Below, piece by piece: positions 1 to 6,534 of a stretch of 7,837 nucleotides of DNA (the first letter of the stretch is position 1; every line of letters starts with the position of its first letter). The notes under the pieces were generated by a model. That model was not told where the DNA came from. It saw nothing but the letters and a program-made list of their open reading frames with translations, and did no database searches. This DNA comes from JBOHHR01 sp050740975 (GTDB lineage: Bacteria > Pseudomonadota > Gammaproteobacteria > JBOHHR01). Where the stretch lies: contig JBOIEE010000174.1 of the NCBI GenBank assembly GCA_050740975.1, positions 1-7,837 on the forward strand, in the 5' to 3' direction. The translations under genes were made by a program, and so were the position numbers.

Positions 1-1
1 G

Positions 2-259
2 GAGCAGGAGCCGGAGCTGCAAGGACGCGTGCAGTTCCTCGGAAACGAGTTGCAGATCTTCGCCAATGACCGGCTAATGGCCTCCAACACTGAAGAAACA
101 CTATCGGCGTTGGCACCCGCGATAGACCAATTGCTTTCAGCACTATACTTAGATGCCGAGCACAGCCTTTCCCCTGAAACCGATCTAAAAGAACGATTCG
201 CCGTAAGCGCGAAGTCCCCTACTCCAGTCAGCGTGAAAACCCTGCTGCGACGTTTCTAG
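2..259 (+). CDS. C-terminal part of an unrecognised protein (5' end outside window)
   Basis: An open frame enters from the left edge and ends at TAG 257-259, leaving 85 residues. The frame is open back to base 2, so the GTG at 29 is probably an internal Val rather than a start. The fragment is soluble-looking and mixed in composition: LGNELQIFANDRLMASNTEE near its start, then an amphipathic helical stretch (SALAPAIDQLLSALY) and a basic end (KTLLRRF). No catalytic motif, membrane segment or metal site is visible. I do not recognise the family. A strong intrinsic terminator follows 27 bases after the stop, so this is the last gene of its transcript. That it is a real gene is supported by the open frame and the terminator; its function is unknown. 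Confidence 0.7.
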   Translation, partial: EQEPELQGRVQFLGNELQIFANDRLMASNTEETLSALAPAIDQLLSALYLDAEHSLSPETDLKERFAVSAKSPTPVSVKTLLRRF

Positions 260-286
260 ATCCCGCCATTTGAAGAAGCCAAAAAC

Positions 287-318
287 AAAGAGAGCGGATT
301 TAATAATCCGCTCTCTTT
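287..318. terminator. Bidirectional Rho-independent terminator
   Basis: A perfect 14-bp stem (287-300 with 305-318; core AGAGCGGATT / AATCCGCTCT) closes a TAAT loop. On the + strand the arm ends in a T run (316-319) and terminates the gene ending at 259. On the - strand the hairpin is followed by TTTGTTTTT, the complement of the A-rich bases 281-289, so it also serves the small minus-strand gene ending at 340. The GC-rich core with a U tract on both sides is textbook for a shared terminator between convergent genes. Confidence 0.9.
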
Positions 319-339
319 TGGCGTAGCGTTTACCCTAGG

Positions 340-429
340 CTACTTGTCTCCTTGGGACCATTTGAGAATCCAAAAACCACCTACGCCGAGTATTGCCAGC
401 GCGAGTATGATCGTCATCACATTGTCCAT
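340..429 (-). CDS. 29-residue single-pass small membrane protein, family not recognised
   Basis: The frame reads MDNVMTII, then a hydrophobic Leu/Ala/Ile/Gly segment (about residues 6-22, including LALAILGVGGFWIL), and ends KWSQGDK at TAG 342-340. This is one transmembrane helix with a short polar tail and no signal-peptidase site, so an inner-membrane microprotein is likely. The start at 429 is preferred because GGAGGT (441-436) lies 6 bases upstream; an in-frame ATG at 435 abuts that Shine-Dalgarno and would add only Met-Ala. It has its own promoter-like sequence (536-506) and a strong terminator (318-287), the signature of a real monocistronic small gene. The size recalls accessory subunits such as CydX or KdpF, but the sequence does not match those I remember and no such partner gene is present. 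Function unknown. Confidence 0.72.
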   Translation of the reverse strand: MDNVMTIILALAILGVGGFWILKWSQGDK

Positions 430-505
430 AGCCATACCTCCGATTGTTTTAGTTGAAGTAAGGATAACCCGCAACGATGGAATCAGGCTCCCATCCCGCG
501 GCTCA

Positions 506-536
506 ATTATAAGACAAGTTTCAGGGATCGCGTCAA
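506..536 (-). promoter_or_regulatory. Sigma-70-like promoter for the 29-residue membrane protein gene
   Basis: Reading the minus strand, TTGACG (536-531) resembles a -35 box and TATAAT (511-506) is a perfect -10 box. The spacer is 19 bases, longer than the preferred 17. A start near 500 would leave a leader of about 70 bases before the ATG at 429. The rest of the 260-593 interval holds only the small gene and the terminator; I found no convincing plus-strand promoter for the hydrolase-pgi pair in it. Confidence 0.55.
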
Positions 537-593
537 TAAGGAGGATTCAATCTGGATCCACCCTTGCCGCATCAGACCAACACTCAATCAGCA

Positions 594-1772
594 ATGGCCG
601 ACAGTCCAATTAATCGTGCAAGCGCAGGGCTATTGGACCGACTGCGATGGGCTTTAGTGTTGCTCGCGCTTGGTGCGGGATTGCTGTCGGTGATGCGCAT
701 CCCTCACCGGGCATTATGGGTAACTTCGGTGATCGCGAAGGAATGGGGACACCTTATCGCATTATGGCCGCTGTTGGTGCTTTTCTGGTGCTTGCGCGGT
801 CGCAGATCGTGGAGCGGCGCCGTCTTGGCCACCTGTGCGGCAGGTTTGCTGCTAAGTCCCCTGGTAAGCGCACTGTGCGTTGCGAACATGCTGCCTCTTG
901 CCCTGGAAAAGACCTTTGGCACACCTCCCCTCCCCTCTCCTTTCCGGGTCCGGTCGAAGCCACTGGTGCTTGCGGACCTTGCCCATTTTTCCGTATCCCG
1001 AGTATCGGCTCGAACCGTGGGCTTCAGGCCGGGTTTGGGCTTGGATCTGTACCGCCTCGCCGATTCAAAGCCCTTGCCTGTGGTGGTCGTCATCCATGGA
1101 GGATCGTGGCATTACGGGGATTCCGGGCAAATCCCTACGATCAATCGGTACTTGGCGCAGCGTGGCTACGCCGTGGCGGCCGTGAACTACCGCAAAGCGC
1201 CCGAAAACCCGTTTCCTGCGGCACGCGATGATGTCATCGCCGCCATCCAATTCCTGAAATCGCACGCAGCCGCTCTGGGTATTGATCCCCAACGGATGGT
1301 GCTCTTAGGACGGTCTGCCGGCGGTCATCTGGCGCTTGTTGTCGCTTATGGTGTTCAGGATCCCGCGATCCGCGGCGTGATCAGCCTTTACGCTCCTACC
1401 GATCTGGTCTGGAGTTGGAAACATCCGGGAAATCCGCGGGTGTTGGACACCCATCACTTGCTGCGAAACTTCCTCGGTGGTTCGCCGGAGCAAAAACAGG
1501 AAACCTATCGTCACGCATCGCCTTTGCAGCTTGCGCACCGCCGCGTTCCGCCTACACTACTGCTGCATGGAGGCCGGGACGAAATGGTGTGGTCCAAGCA
1601 AGCGGAACGCTTATCCCAGCGACTCACCGATCTGGGCTGCAGGCACTTATTCATCCCCCTGCCGTGGGCCGACCACGGCTTTGACGCGAATCTCTGGGGC
1701 CCTTCGGGGCAGATCTACCTATATGCTCTGGAGCGGTTTCTTTTAGCGCTAGACATGGAGCGAACGCAATGA
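594..1772 (+). CDS. Membrane-anchored alpha/beta hydrolase (BD-FAE/carboxylesterase-like)
   Basis: 392 residues from ATG 594. The N-terminal part has three hydrophobic segments (about residues 19-34, 53-67 and 76-100), then a serine-hydrolase domain from about 125. Visible motifs are the oxyanion-hole HGGSW (168-172), the nucleophile elbow GRSAGG (239-244, Ser241), Asp329 in HGGRDEM and His361 in ADHGF, a full catalytic triad. These place it with the hormone-sensitive-lipase/BD-FAE-like esterases that hydrolyse carboxyl esters; the substrate cannot be read from sequence. The domain probably sits at the membrane face. The start is uncertain: ATG 594 has no good Shine-Dalgarno, whereas GGAGGA at 540-545 precedes in-frame CTG 552 (6 bases) and TTG 564 (18 bases), which would add 14 or 10 residues. 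Its TGA overlaps the pgi ATG, so the two are co-translated. Confidence 0.88.
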   Translation: MADSPINRASAGLLDRLRWALVLLALGAGLLSVMRIPHRALWVTSVIAKEWGHLIALWPLLVLFWCLRGRRSWSGAVLATCAAGLLLSPLVSALCVANMLPLALEKTFGTPPLPSPFRVRSKPLVLADLAHFSVSRVSARTVGFRPGLGLDLYRLADSKPLPVVVVIHGGSWHYGDSGQIPTINRYLAQRGYAVAAVNYRKAPENPFPAARDDVIAAIQFLKSHAAALGIDPQRMVLLGRSAGGHLALVVAYGVQDPAIRGVISLYAPTDLVWSWKHPGNPRVLDTHHLLRNFLGGSPEQKQETYRHASPLQLAHRRVPPTLLLHGGRDEMVWSKQAERLSQRLTDLGCRHLFIPLPWADHGFDANLWGPSGQIYLYALERFLLALDMERTQ

Positions 1773-3445
1773 GCGCAGGCGATTTCCCGTCATCCGGTGG
1801 AGTTAAAAATCCCACGCTCACCCCTGCATGGCAGGCTTTGCGTGCGCATCATCGAGCTATGGCCAAGCGGCACATGCGCGATCTGTTTCGCCAAGATCCG
1901 AAACGAGGAAAGCGATTGTCTTTGGAGGCAGCCGGCCTGTTCGTAGATTTCTCCAAGAACCGCATCGTCGATGAAACGTTGCGCCTGTTGTATGCCCTGG
2001 CCGAGGAATGTGGTGTAGCGCAGGCCATAGCCGACATGTTCCGCGGCGCAAAGCTGAACACTACCGAGCAGCGGGCGGTGCTGCACACAGCTTTGCGCAG
2101 GCGCTCCGATGAACCGCTGTTCCTCGACGGCGAAAACGTGATGCCTTATGTCCTGGCTGAGCTCGAGAAAATGCGCAGCTTCTGCGATGTCGTGCATCGC
2201 GGGCAGTGGAGAGGATATAGCGGCAAGCGCTTGACTGACGCCGTTCACATCGGTATTGGCGGATCTCATCTCGGCCCTCTGTTGGTGACGCAGGCCCTCA
2301 TCCCCTACCGCTGCCCGGGTCTACAGGTGCATTTTGTGGCCAATGTGGATAGCGCCGATATCTATCACACGCTCTCGCAACTGGATCCGGAGACCACGCT
2401 GTTTATCATTGCCTCCAAGACCTTTACTACTCAGGAGACGATGGCTAACGCAGTCACCGCCAAACAATGGTTTCTGTCCAAAGCGCGGGATGCTTCCGCC
2501 GTGGCGCGTCATTTCGTTGCTTTATCGACTAATCCGACAGCGACCAAACAATTTGGGATCGCCAACGACAACGTGTTTGCGTTTTGGGATTGGGTCGGCG
2601 GGCGCTATTCCGTGTGGTCCAGCATTGGCTTGCCCGTGGTCTTGAGTATCGGCATGGAGAACTTCGAGGAGTTCCTACGGGGTGCCTACCTCATGGATGA
2701 ACATTTTCGCTCTTCGGATCTATCCCGCAACGCACCGCTTATCCTCGCTTTACTCGGCATTTGGTATGTGAACTTTTTCGGCCTGCACTCCCATGCCATC
2801 ATCCCCTATGACATACACCTTGAGCGGCTGCCTAACTACCTGCAACAGCTGGACATGGAAAGCAACGGCAAGTCCGTGAACGGGGACGGCCAAGCCGTGG
2901 ATTACGCCACGGGAGGAGTGATCTGGGGCGCGCCCGGCACCGACAGCCAACATGCCTTCTTTCAGCTCTTGCACCAAGGAACGCAGGTCATTCCGGTCGA
3001 TTTCATCCTCGGCCGACAAAGCCATTATCCCATGGGGAAGCACCAGGAGATGTTGCGGGCCAACTGCCTGGCACAAGCCGAAGCGTTGATGCGCGGCAAG
3101 ACAGCAGCGGAGGTTAAGGCCGATCTTCTCGCAGCAGGCATGCCGCCCGCTGAGCTAGAACGACTGGCGCCCCACCGAACTTTTCCGGGAAACAAGCCAA
3201 GCACTGTGATCCTCTATGAGAAGCTCACTCCGAGAACCCTAGGTGCACTGCTTGCGCTTTACGAGCACAAGGTATTTGTCCAAGGTCGCATTTGGGGGAT
3301 CAACTCTTTCGACCAATGGGGCGTTGAGCTGGGGAAACAGCTAGCCGGCCCTATCCTGAGTCAGCTAACAGGTGGAGAGAGAGCCGAGCACGACAGCTCC
3401 ACGGCTAATCTCATCGCGCTGTGCGGCGGCGCGGCGCCCGACTAG
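1769..3445 (+). CDS. pgi: Glucose-6-phosphate isomerase
   Basis: 558 residues, close to the 549 of E. coli Pgi. It interconverts glucose 6-phosphate and fructose 6-phosphate in the cytosol for glycolysis, gluconeogenesis and glycogen or polysaccharide supply. Family signatures are clear: IGIGGSHLGP (161-170), the phosphate-binding SKTFTTQETMANA (216-228), WDWVGGRYSVWSSIGLP (273-289) and FDQWGVELGKQLAGP (514-528). The catalytic residues equivalent to E. coli Glu355, His386 and Lys514 are present as Glu364 (MESNGK), His395 (GTDSQHAFFQL) and Lys523. ATG 1769 overlaps the hydrolase stop as ATGA and has GGAG about 8 bases upstream, so expression is coupled to the hydrolase. The TAG at 3443-3445 overlaps the convergent kinase stop. 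It looks intact and functional. Confidence 0.98.
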   Translation: MSAGDFPSSGGVKNPTLTPAWQALRAHHRAMAKRHMRDLFRQDPKRGKRLSLEAAGLFVDFSKNRIVDETLRLLYALAEECGVAQAIADMFRGAKLNTTEQRAVLHTALRRRSDEPLFLDGENVMPYVLAELEKMRSFCDVVHRGQWRGYSGKRLTDAVHIGIGGSHLGPLLVTQALIPYRCPGLQVHFVANVDSADIYHTLSQLDPETTLFIIASKTFTTQETMANAVTAKQWFLSKARDASAVARHFVALSTNPTATKQFGIANDNVFAFWDWVGGRYSVWSSIGLPVVLSIGMENFEEFLRGAYLMDEHFRSSDLSRNAPLILALLGIWYVNFFGLHSHAIIPYDIHLERLPNYLQQLDMESNGKSVNGDGQAVDYATGGVIWGAPGTDSQHAFFQLLHQGTQVIPVDFILGRQSHYPMGKHQEMLRANCLAQAEALMRGKTAAEVKADLLAAGMPPAELERLAPHRTFPGNKPSTVILYEKLTPRTLGALLALYEHKVFVQGRIWGINSFDQWGVELGKQLAGPILSQLTGGERAEHDSSTANLIALCGGAAPD

Positions 3446-4731
3446 GTCGGCTGTACGCTCTTCTTGGCGGTCAGCGACAAGCGTTTAATCAACGTACGCA
3501 AGAACACCTTGTAAAAGCGCAGCTGGCACTCGGTGGATAAGCGCTGGATCGAGGTCGAATTGATCCCGATCAGACTGATCGGGCCGTCTGCCACGATTGA
3601 GGCGGTGCGCTTTTCCTTGGATAGATAGCCCATTTCGCCGAAACAATCGCCTTTTTTTAGCCTTCCGATCAACGTAACGCCGTTTTTCACCACCACTTCG
3701 CCGTTGACTAAAACATAGAAGCAGTCCTCTATCTCGCCTTCGGTGATCACGCCGGCACTCGCTCCCAGCTCCTGCCACAAACCACCGTTAACGATCTCCC
3801 ACAGCTCGCTCTGTGAGAACTCGGTGAAGAACTCCAGATCGCGCAGGATAAGGAATTTTTCCTTGGTCGAAATGTCGACCTGCGGCTGGTTTAAATGCTT
3901 GTACAGTACCGCAAGATCGTGTGCGAGATCCAGCCCCGAGCGATAGCGGTTGCGCGTGTCTTTCTCTAGCGCCTTCAGGGTGATTTTCTCCACCGCGGGC
4001 GGGATCTCGGGCCGCAGCTCCTGCAGGGAGGGTGGGATCTCGTGTGCGATCTTGTTAATGAGCTTTGGAAAGGTGTCGGCGGCAAAGGGATGCTCTCCGG
4101 TTAACATTTCGTACATCACGATCCCGAGGGAGAAGAGATCAGCCTGCGACGTGATCGGCTCTTCATGGATCTGCTCCGGGGACATATAGCGCGGTGAGCC
4201 CACAAAAGCTGTGGCTTTAGTGACGGTGGACTCCGTACACGCCCTAAAGGCGACGCTGAAATCGGCTATTTTCACCTCATTAGCCGCCATGAGTAAGATA
4301 TTTGAGGGCTTGATATCGCGGTGGGTTACTCCCTGCTTGTGCGCATAATCCAAAGCTTTCGCGCACTTGAACACGATCTCCACCGCCGTCTCTAGCGGCA
4401 GAAGGTTCTCCTTTCGACAATGGGCCTTGAGTGTCTTGCTCCCCTCTACCAATTCTGTTACCAGATAACAGGTGTCTCCCTCAATGCCCGCATCGTAGAC
4501 TGCGAGTATATTAGGGTGCTTGAGGGAACCCGCGGTCTGGGCTTCGTTGAAAAACAGCTTGCGATAACGTTTTCCGTCGTCATCATCAAGCTGATTCGCT
4601 GTCAATACCTTGATCGCAACATGACGATTGATATAGGGATCATGCGCCAGATACACCGTCCCCATGCTCCCCCGTCCGATGACGTCGATCAATTCGTACT
4701 TCCCCAATCGGGGGTGATCAGAGGGTATCAT
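3442..4731 (-). CDS. Ser/Thr protein kinase with C-terminal cyclic-nucleotide-binding domain
   Basis: 429 residues, no membrane segment, so cytosolic. The kinase domain (about 11-275) has the glycine loop GRGSMGTVY (19-27), VAIK Lys41, alpha-C Glu63, catalytic loop HRDIKPSN (137-144, Asp139), a metal-binding motif that reads DFS (157-159) instead of DFG, and GSPRYMSPEQ (178-187). A linker leads to a cNMP-binding domain (about 295-415) whose phosphate-binding cassette FGEMGYLSKEKRTAS (364-378) keeps the Glu366 and Arg375 that hold the cyclic phosphate in PKA-type domains, with the same spacing. It probably phosphorylates proteins under control of a cyclic nucleotide; ligand and targets are unknown. 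The start is fixed by an in-frame TAA two codons upstream; AAGGAG (4750-4745) lies 13 bases away, longer than usual. It follows nth and the DUF1841 gene on the same strand after a 207-base gap, with no clear promoter. Confidence 0.95.
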   Translation of the reverse strand: MIPSDHPRLGKYELIDVIGRGSMGTVYLAHDPYINRHVAIKVLTANQLDDDDGKRYRKLFFNEAQTAGSLKHPNILAVYDAGIEGDTCYLVTELVEGSKTLKAHCRKENLLPLETAVEIVFKCAKALDYAHKQGVTHRDIKPSNILLMAANEVKIADFSVAFRACTESTVTKATAFVGSPRYMSPEQIHEEPITSQADLFSLGIVMYEMLTGEHPFAADTFPKLINKIAHEIPPSLQELRPEIPPAVEKITLKALEKDTRNRYRSGLDLAHDLAVLYKHLNQPQVDISTKEKFLILRDLEFFTEFSQSELWEIVNGGLWQELGASAGVITEGEIEDCFYVLVNGEVVVKNGVTLIGRLKKGDCFGEMGYLSKEKRTASIVADGPISLIGINSTSIQRLSTECQLRFYKVFLRTLIKRLSLTAKKSVQPT

Positions 4732-4938
4732 TGGTTAATCGGTTCTCCTTATGGCCAAGAAGGCCAGCGGATCGTCTTTGTTTTAAACATCACACAACAC
4801 TCAAGTCTAGCTCTTCCAACAATGAAGTGCCGCGCTACCTGTCCATGATACGCTCAGGCTGGTCACGCGCGTGCTGCTCCGGTGTCAAGCGTCGCAGCGG
4901 CCGCAAACGCGGGGATCACGCAAACTATCCCAGCCCTG
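4732..4938 (-). other. Intergenic leader between the DUF1841 gene and the kinase
   Basis: 207 bases without a credible gene. Next to the kinase it holds a short hairpin (TGGCC 4752-4756 with GGCCA 4762-4766, 5-base loop), directly upstream of the Shine-Dalgarno AAGGAG (complement of 4745-4750). No terminator follows the DUF1841 stop and no good -35/-10 pair is visible, so the kinase may be read from the nth operon or from a weak promoter here. Confidence 0.45.
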
Positions 4939-5373
4939 CTACGCAGACGAGGTCACCAACTGTTGCACGCGGCGCAAATAGTCCGCCTCGTCCGGCAAAG
5001 CATTCCTGCGCTGCGCGTTCCACAGGGTTTCCGCAAGACAATCCATGACCCGATGCTCCAGTTGATGGGTATCACCGAATCGGCGCAAACCCTGCTGGTA
5101 GAGCAGCAGGATCCCTTGCGGCCGATCGGTCATAAGCTGCTCTTGGACAGCGAGGTGCAGGCCCATGTGTAAAAAAGGATTGGTCACGCCGGTTTCAGGC
5201 AGGTAGCTGCATTGCAACGCCTCGCTGTCTTCGAGGATCCGGTGGTACTCTGGGTGTTGGATGATGATCCCTGCTATTTGCGCTTCCAGCGGTTCCAAGG
5301 CTATCGCCTGCCGTTTTTTCCGCCAGACATCGATGAAAAAGCGTCGCGCGGTTTCGCGGTCTTGCACCAGCAT
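4939..5373 (-). CDS. DUF1841 family protein
   Basis: 144 residues. The pattern matches the DUF1841 (PF08897) family as I know it: an N-terminal QDRETARRFFIDVWRK helix, HPEYH (40-44), the hallmark NPFLHMGLHLAVQEQ (65-79), DRPQG (83-87) and a histidine-rich helix HQLEHRVMDCL (103-113). The conserved His and Glu residues could bind a metal, but no biochemical role is known to me. No signal peptide or membrane segment. ATG 5373 begins 2 bases after the nth stop, with no strong Shine-Dalgarno of its own, so translation is probably coupled to nth. The pairing with nth is one I recall as common in proteobacteria, which suggests a link to DNA repair but does not prove it. Confidence 0.9.
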   Translation of the reverse strand: MLVQDRETARRFFIDVWRKKRQAIALEPLEAQIAGIIIQHPEYHRILEDSEALQCSYLPETGVTNPFLHMGLHLAVQEQLMTDRPQGILLLYQQGLRRFGDTHQLEHRVMDCLAETLWNAQRRNALPDEADYLRRVQQLVTSSA

Positions 5374-5375
5374 GC

Positions 5376-6020
5376 TTAGTCAACCCGTTTCGGTGTTTTT
5401 GTCCCCCATTCGCATAAGTCCTCAATCATGCATTCCCCGCAGCGGGGTTTGCGCGCGGTGCAGGTATAACGCCCATGCAGGATCAGCCAGTGATGCGCCT
5501 TTTTCTTGAACTCTGCGGGAACCACGTTGTTCAGCCGTCGCTCTACGGCGAGCACCGTGGGGCCAACCGCCAGCCGGGTGCGATTTGCCACCCGGAAAAT
5601 ATGCGTATCGACCGCGATCGTAGGTAAACCAAAGGCCGTATTCAGCACGACATTCGCCGTTTTTCGACCCACTCCGGGCAACGATTCGAGAGCCACTCGC
5701 TCCTTAGGTACCTCAGCGCCGTGCTCCCGTATCAGGAACTTACAAGTTTGGATGATGTTCCGCGCCTTGCTATTGTACAGACCAATCGACTGAATACAGC
5801 GCTTAAGACCCGCTTCTCCCATCGCCACCATGGACTGCGGGGTATTGGCTACTTTAAACAGCTCTGCTGTCACCTTGTTGACCGCAACATCGGTTGCTTG
5901 TGCGGAAAGGATCACAGCGATCAACAGTTCGAACGGTGAGTCATAATTCAGCTCGCTGGTGGGATTTGGATTGTTTTGGCCTAAGCGAATAAAGATCTCC
6001 CGGCGTTTTCTGGCGTTCAT
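5376..6020 (-). CDS. nth: Endonuclease III (DNA glycosylase/AP lyase)
   Basis: 214 residues against 211 in E. coli Nth, aligning from the first Met. It removes oxidised pyrimidines and cleaves the abasic site in base-excision repair. The helix-hairpin-helix LPGVGRKTA (114-122) carries the Schiff-base Lys120, and VDTH gives Asp138. The [4Fe-4S] cluster ligands are Cys187, Cys194, Cys197 and Cys203 (C-X6-C-X2-C-X5-C). All six positions carry the same numbers as in E. coli. The SAQATD stretch (39-44) and the long LILHGRYTC run before the cluster are also conserved. It is the first gene of an operon with the DUF1841 gene and is divergent from the phasin gene across a 136-base gap. I could not pick a convincing promoter or Shine-Dalgarno for it. 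Confidence 0.98.
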   Translation of the reverse strand: MNARKRREIFIRLGQNNPNPTSELNYDSPFELLIAVILSAQATDVAVNKVTAELFKVANTPQSMVAMGEAGLKRCIQSIGLYNSKARNIIQTCKFLIREHGAEVPKERVALESLPGVGRKTANVVLNTAFGLPTIAVDTHIFRVANRTRLAVGPTVLAVERRLNNVVPAEFKKKAHHWLILHGRYTCTARKPRCGECMIEDLCEWGTKTPKRVD

Positions 6021-6096
6021 CGGTTTGATTTCAACACTATGCTAATTAGAAAGAAATTCTGGGGTATTGATTTTTTTTTAGGTTTCGGCTATTTTC

Positions 6097-6119
6097 GCAA
6101 CGCATCATTGTTGCGGTGC
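6097..6119. promoter_or_regulatory. Candidate operator: TGC/GCA-rich inverted repeat before the phasin gene
   Basis: The arms GCAACGCA (6097-6104) and TGCGGTGC (6112-6119) are inverted repeats matching at 7 of 8 positions across a 7-base spacer. The right arm also contains TGC-GGT-GCA (6112-6120), which resembles the TGC-N3-GCA core reported for the PHA regulator PhaR. It ends 2 bases before the presumed -10 box, where a bound protein would block polymerase. The identity of the regulator is inference; phaR is not in this window. Confidence 0.45.
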
Positions 6120-6121
6120 AC

Positions 6122-6127
6122 TATAAG
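6122..6127 (+). promoter_or_regulatory. Putative -10 box of the phasin promoter
   Basis: TATAAG lies 29 bases before the phasin ATG and would place the transcript start near 6134 with a short leader carrying the Shine-Dalgarno. No recognisable -35 box lies 16-18 bases upstream (the bases there are around AACGCA). A run of nine T (6071-6079) farther upstream could act as an UP-like AT-rich element for this promoter. Confidence 0.4.
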
Positions 6128-6156
6128 ACATTTCTCAAACAAAAGGAGATAGAGTA

Positions 6157-6534
6157 ATGCAGACCGACTTCGTGAAACAGTGGACCGATATCGGCAATAA
6201 GGCAATGATATCTATTAAAGAATTTGGAGATATCAACGCCAAGGCCACGCAGAAGCTGACCCAGCAGCAACTGGAATTTATGGATTGCTGCTTGGAGACT
6301 GGGGTTAAACAGGTATCGCTGGTTACCGACTCAAAGGGCTATAAGGACTTGTTCTCCGGCCAAGCGAGCCTTGCTTCCGAATACAACGAGGCGCTGATGG
6401 ACGCGCTGCGCAAGACTACCGAGACTTTGACCGAGACTAAGGACGAGCTCGCCGCGTGGTTCGAAAAGGGATATGAGAGCTTTACGCTTCCCCTGAAGGC
6501 TCCAACGCCGACTAAAACGGCTAAGGCCAGCTAG
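6157..6534 (+). CDS. Phasin family protein (PHA granule-associated)
   Basis: 125 residues, mostly amphipathic helix with no membrane segment, followed by a short Pro/Thr/Lys/Ala-rich tail (TPTKTAKAS). The pattern fits small phasins of the Phasin_2 type: MQTDFVKQWTDIGNKAM at the N-terminus, a Gln-rich helix (TQQQLEF, 35-41) and a Thr/Glu-rich helix near 87-100. Phasins coat PHA granules, set their number and size and often stimulate the synthase. A strong Shine-Dalgarno AAGGAG (6143-6148) sits 8 bases before ATG, and tandem in-frame stops (TAG 6532, TAA 6535) end the gene; both suit a highly expressed protein. phaC converges on it 241 bases downstream, which strongly supports the role. It could be called phaP, but phasins are diverse and I leave the symbol open. 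Confidence 0.88.
   Translation: MQTDFVKQWTDIGNKAMISIKEFGDINAKATQKLTQQQLEFMDCCLETGVKQVSLVTDSKGYKDLFSGQASLASEYNEALMDALRKTTETLTETKDELAAWFEKGYESFTLPLKAPTPTKTAKAS

Noticed and set aside
29..259. GTG at 29 as a true start of a 76-residue protein
   Set aside because: The frame is open to the window edge and no Shine-Dalgarno precedes the GTG at proper spacing, so it is more likely an internal codon of a longer gene.
344..613. 89-codon plus-strand open frame
   Set aside because: Antisense to the 29-residue membrane protein gene and its promoter; no ribosome site and no motif. The minus-strand reading has all the signals.
647..1231. 194-codon plus-strand open frame
   Set aside because: It overlaps the alpha/beta hydrolase in another frame, has a protein sequence without family motifs, and the hydrolase frame carries a full catalytic triad.
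1790..2269. 159-codon minus-strand open frame
   Set aside because: Lies antisense to pgi and shows no motifs; pgi coding is certain.
4420..4848. 142-codon plus-strand open frame across the kinase start
   Set aside because: Mostly antisense to the kinase N-terminal lobe with its glycine loop; no ribosome site or family pattern.
4883..4888. Minus-strand TTGACA as a -35 box for the kinase
   Set aside because: No -10-like hexamer lies 16-19 bases downstream; the nearest, TATCAT, is about 32 bases away.
6071..6079. Nine-T run as a plus-strand intrinsic terminator
   Set aside because: No stable hairpin precedes it, and it sits between divergent genes where no plus-strand transcript should end.
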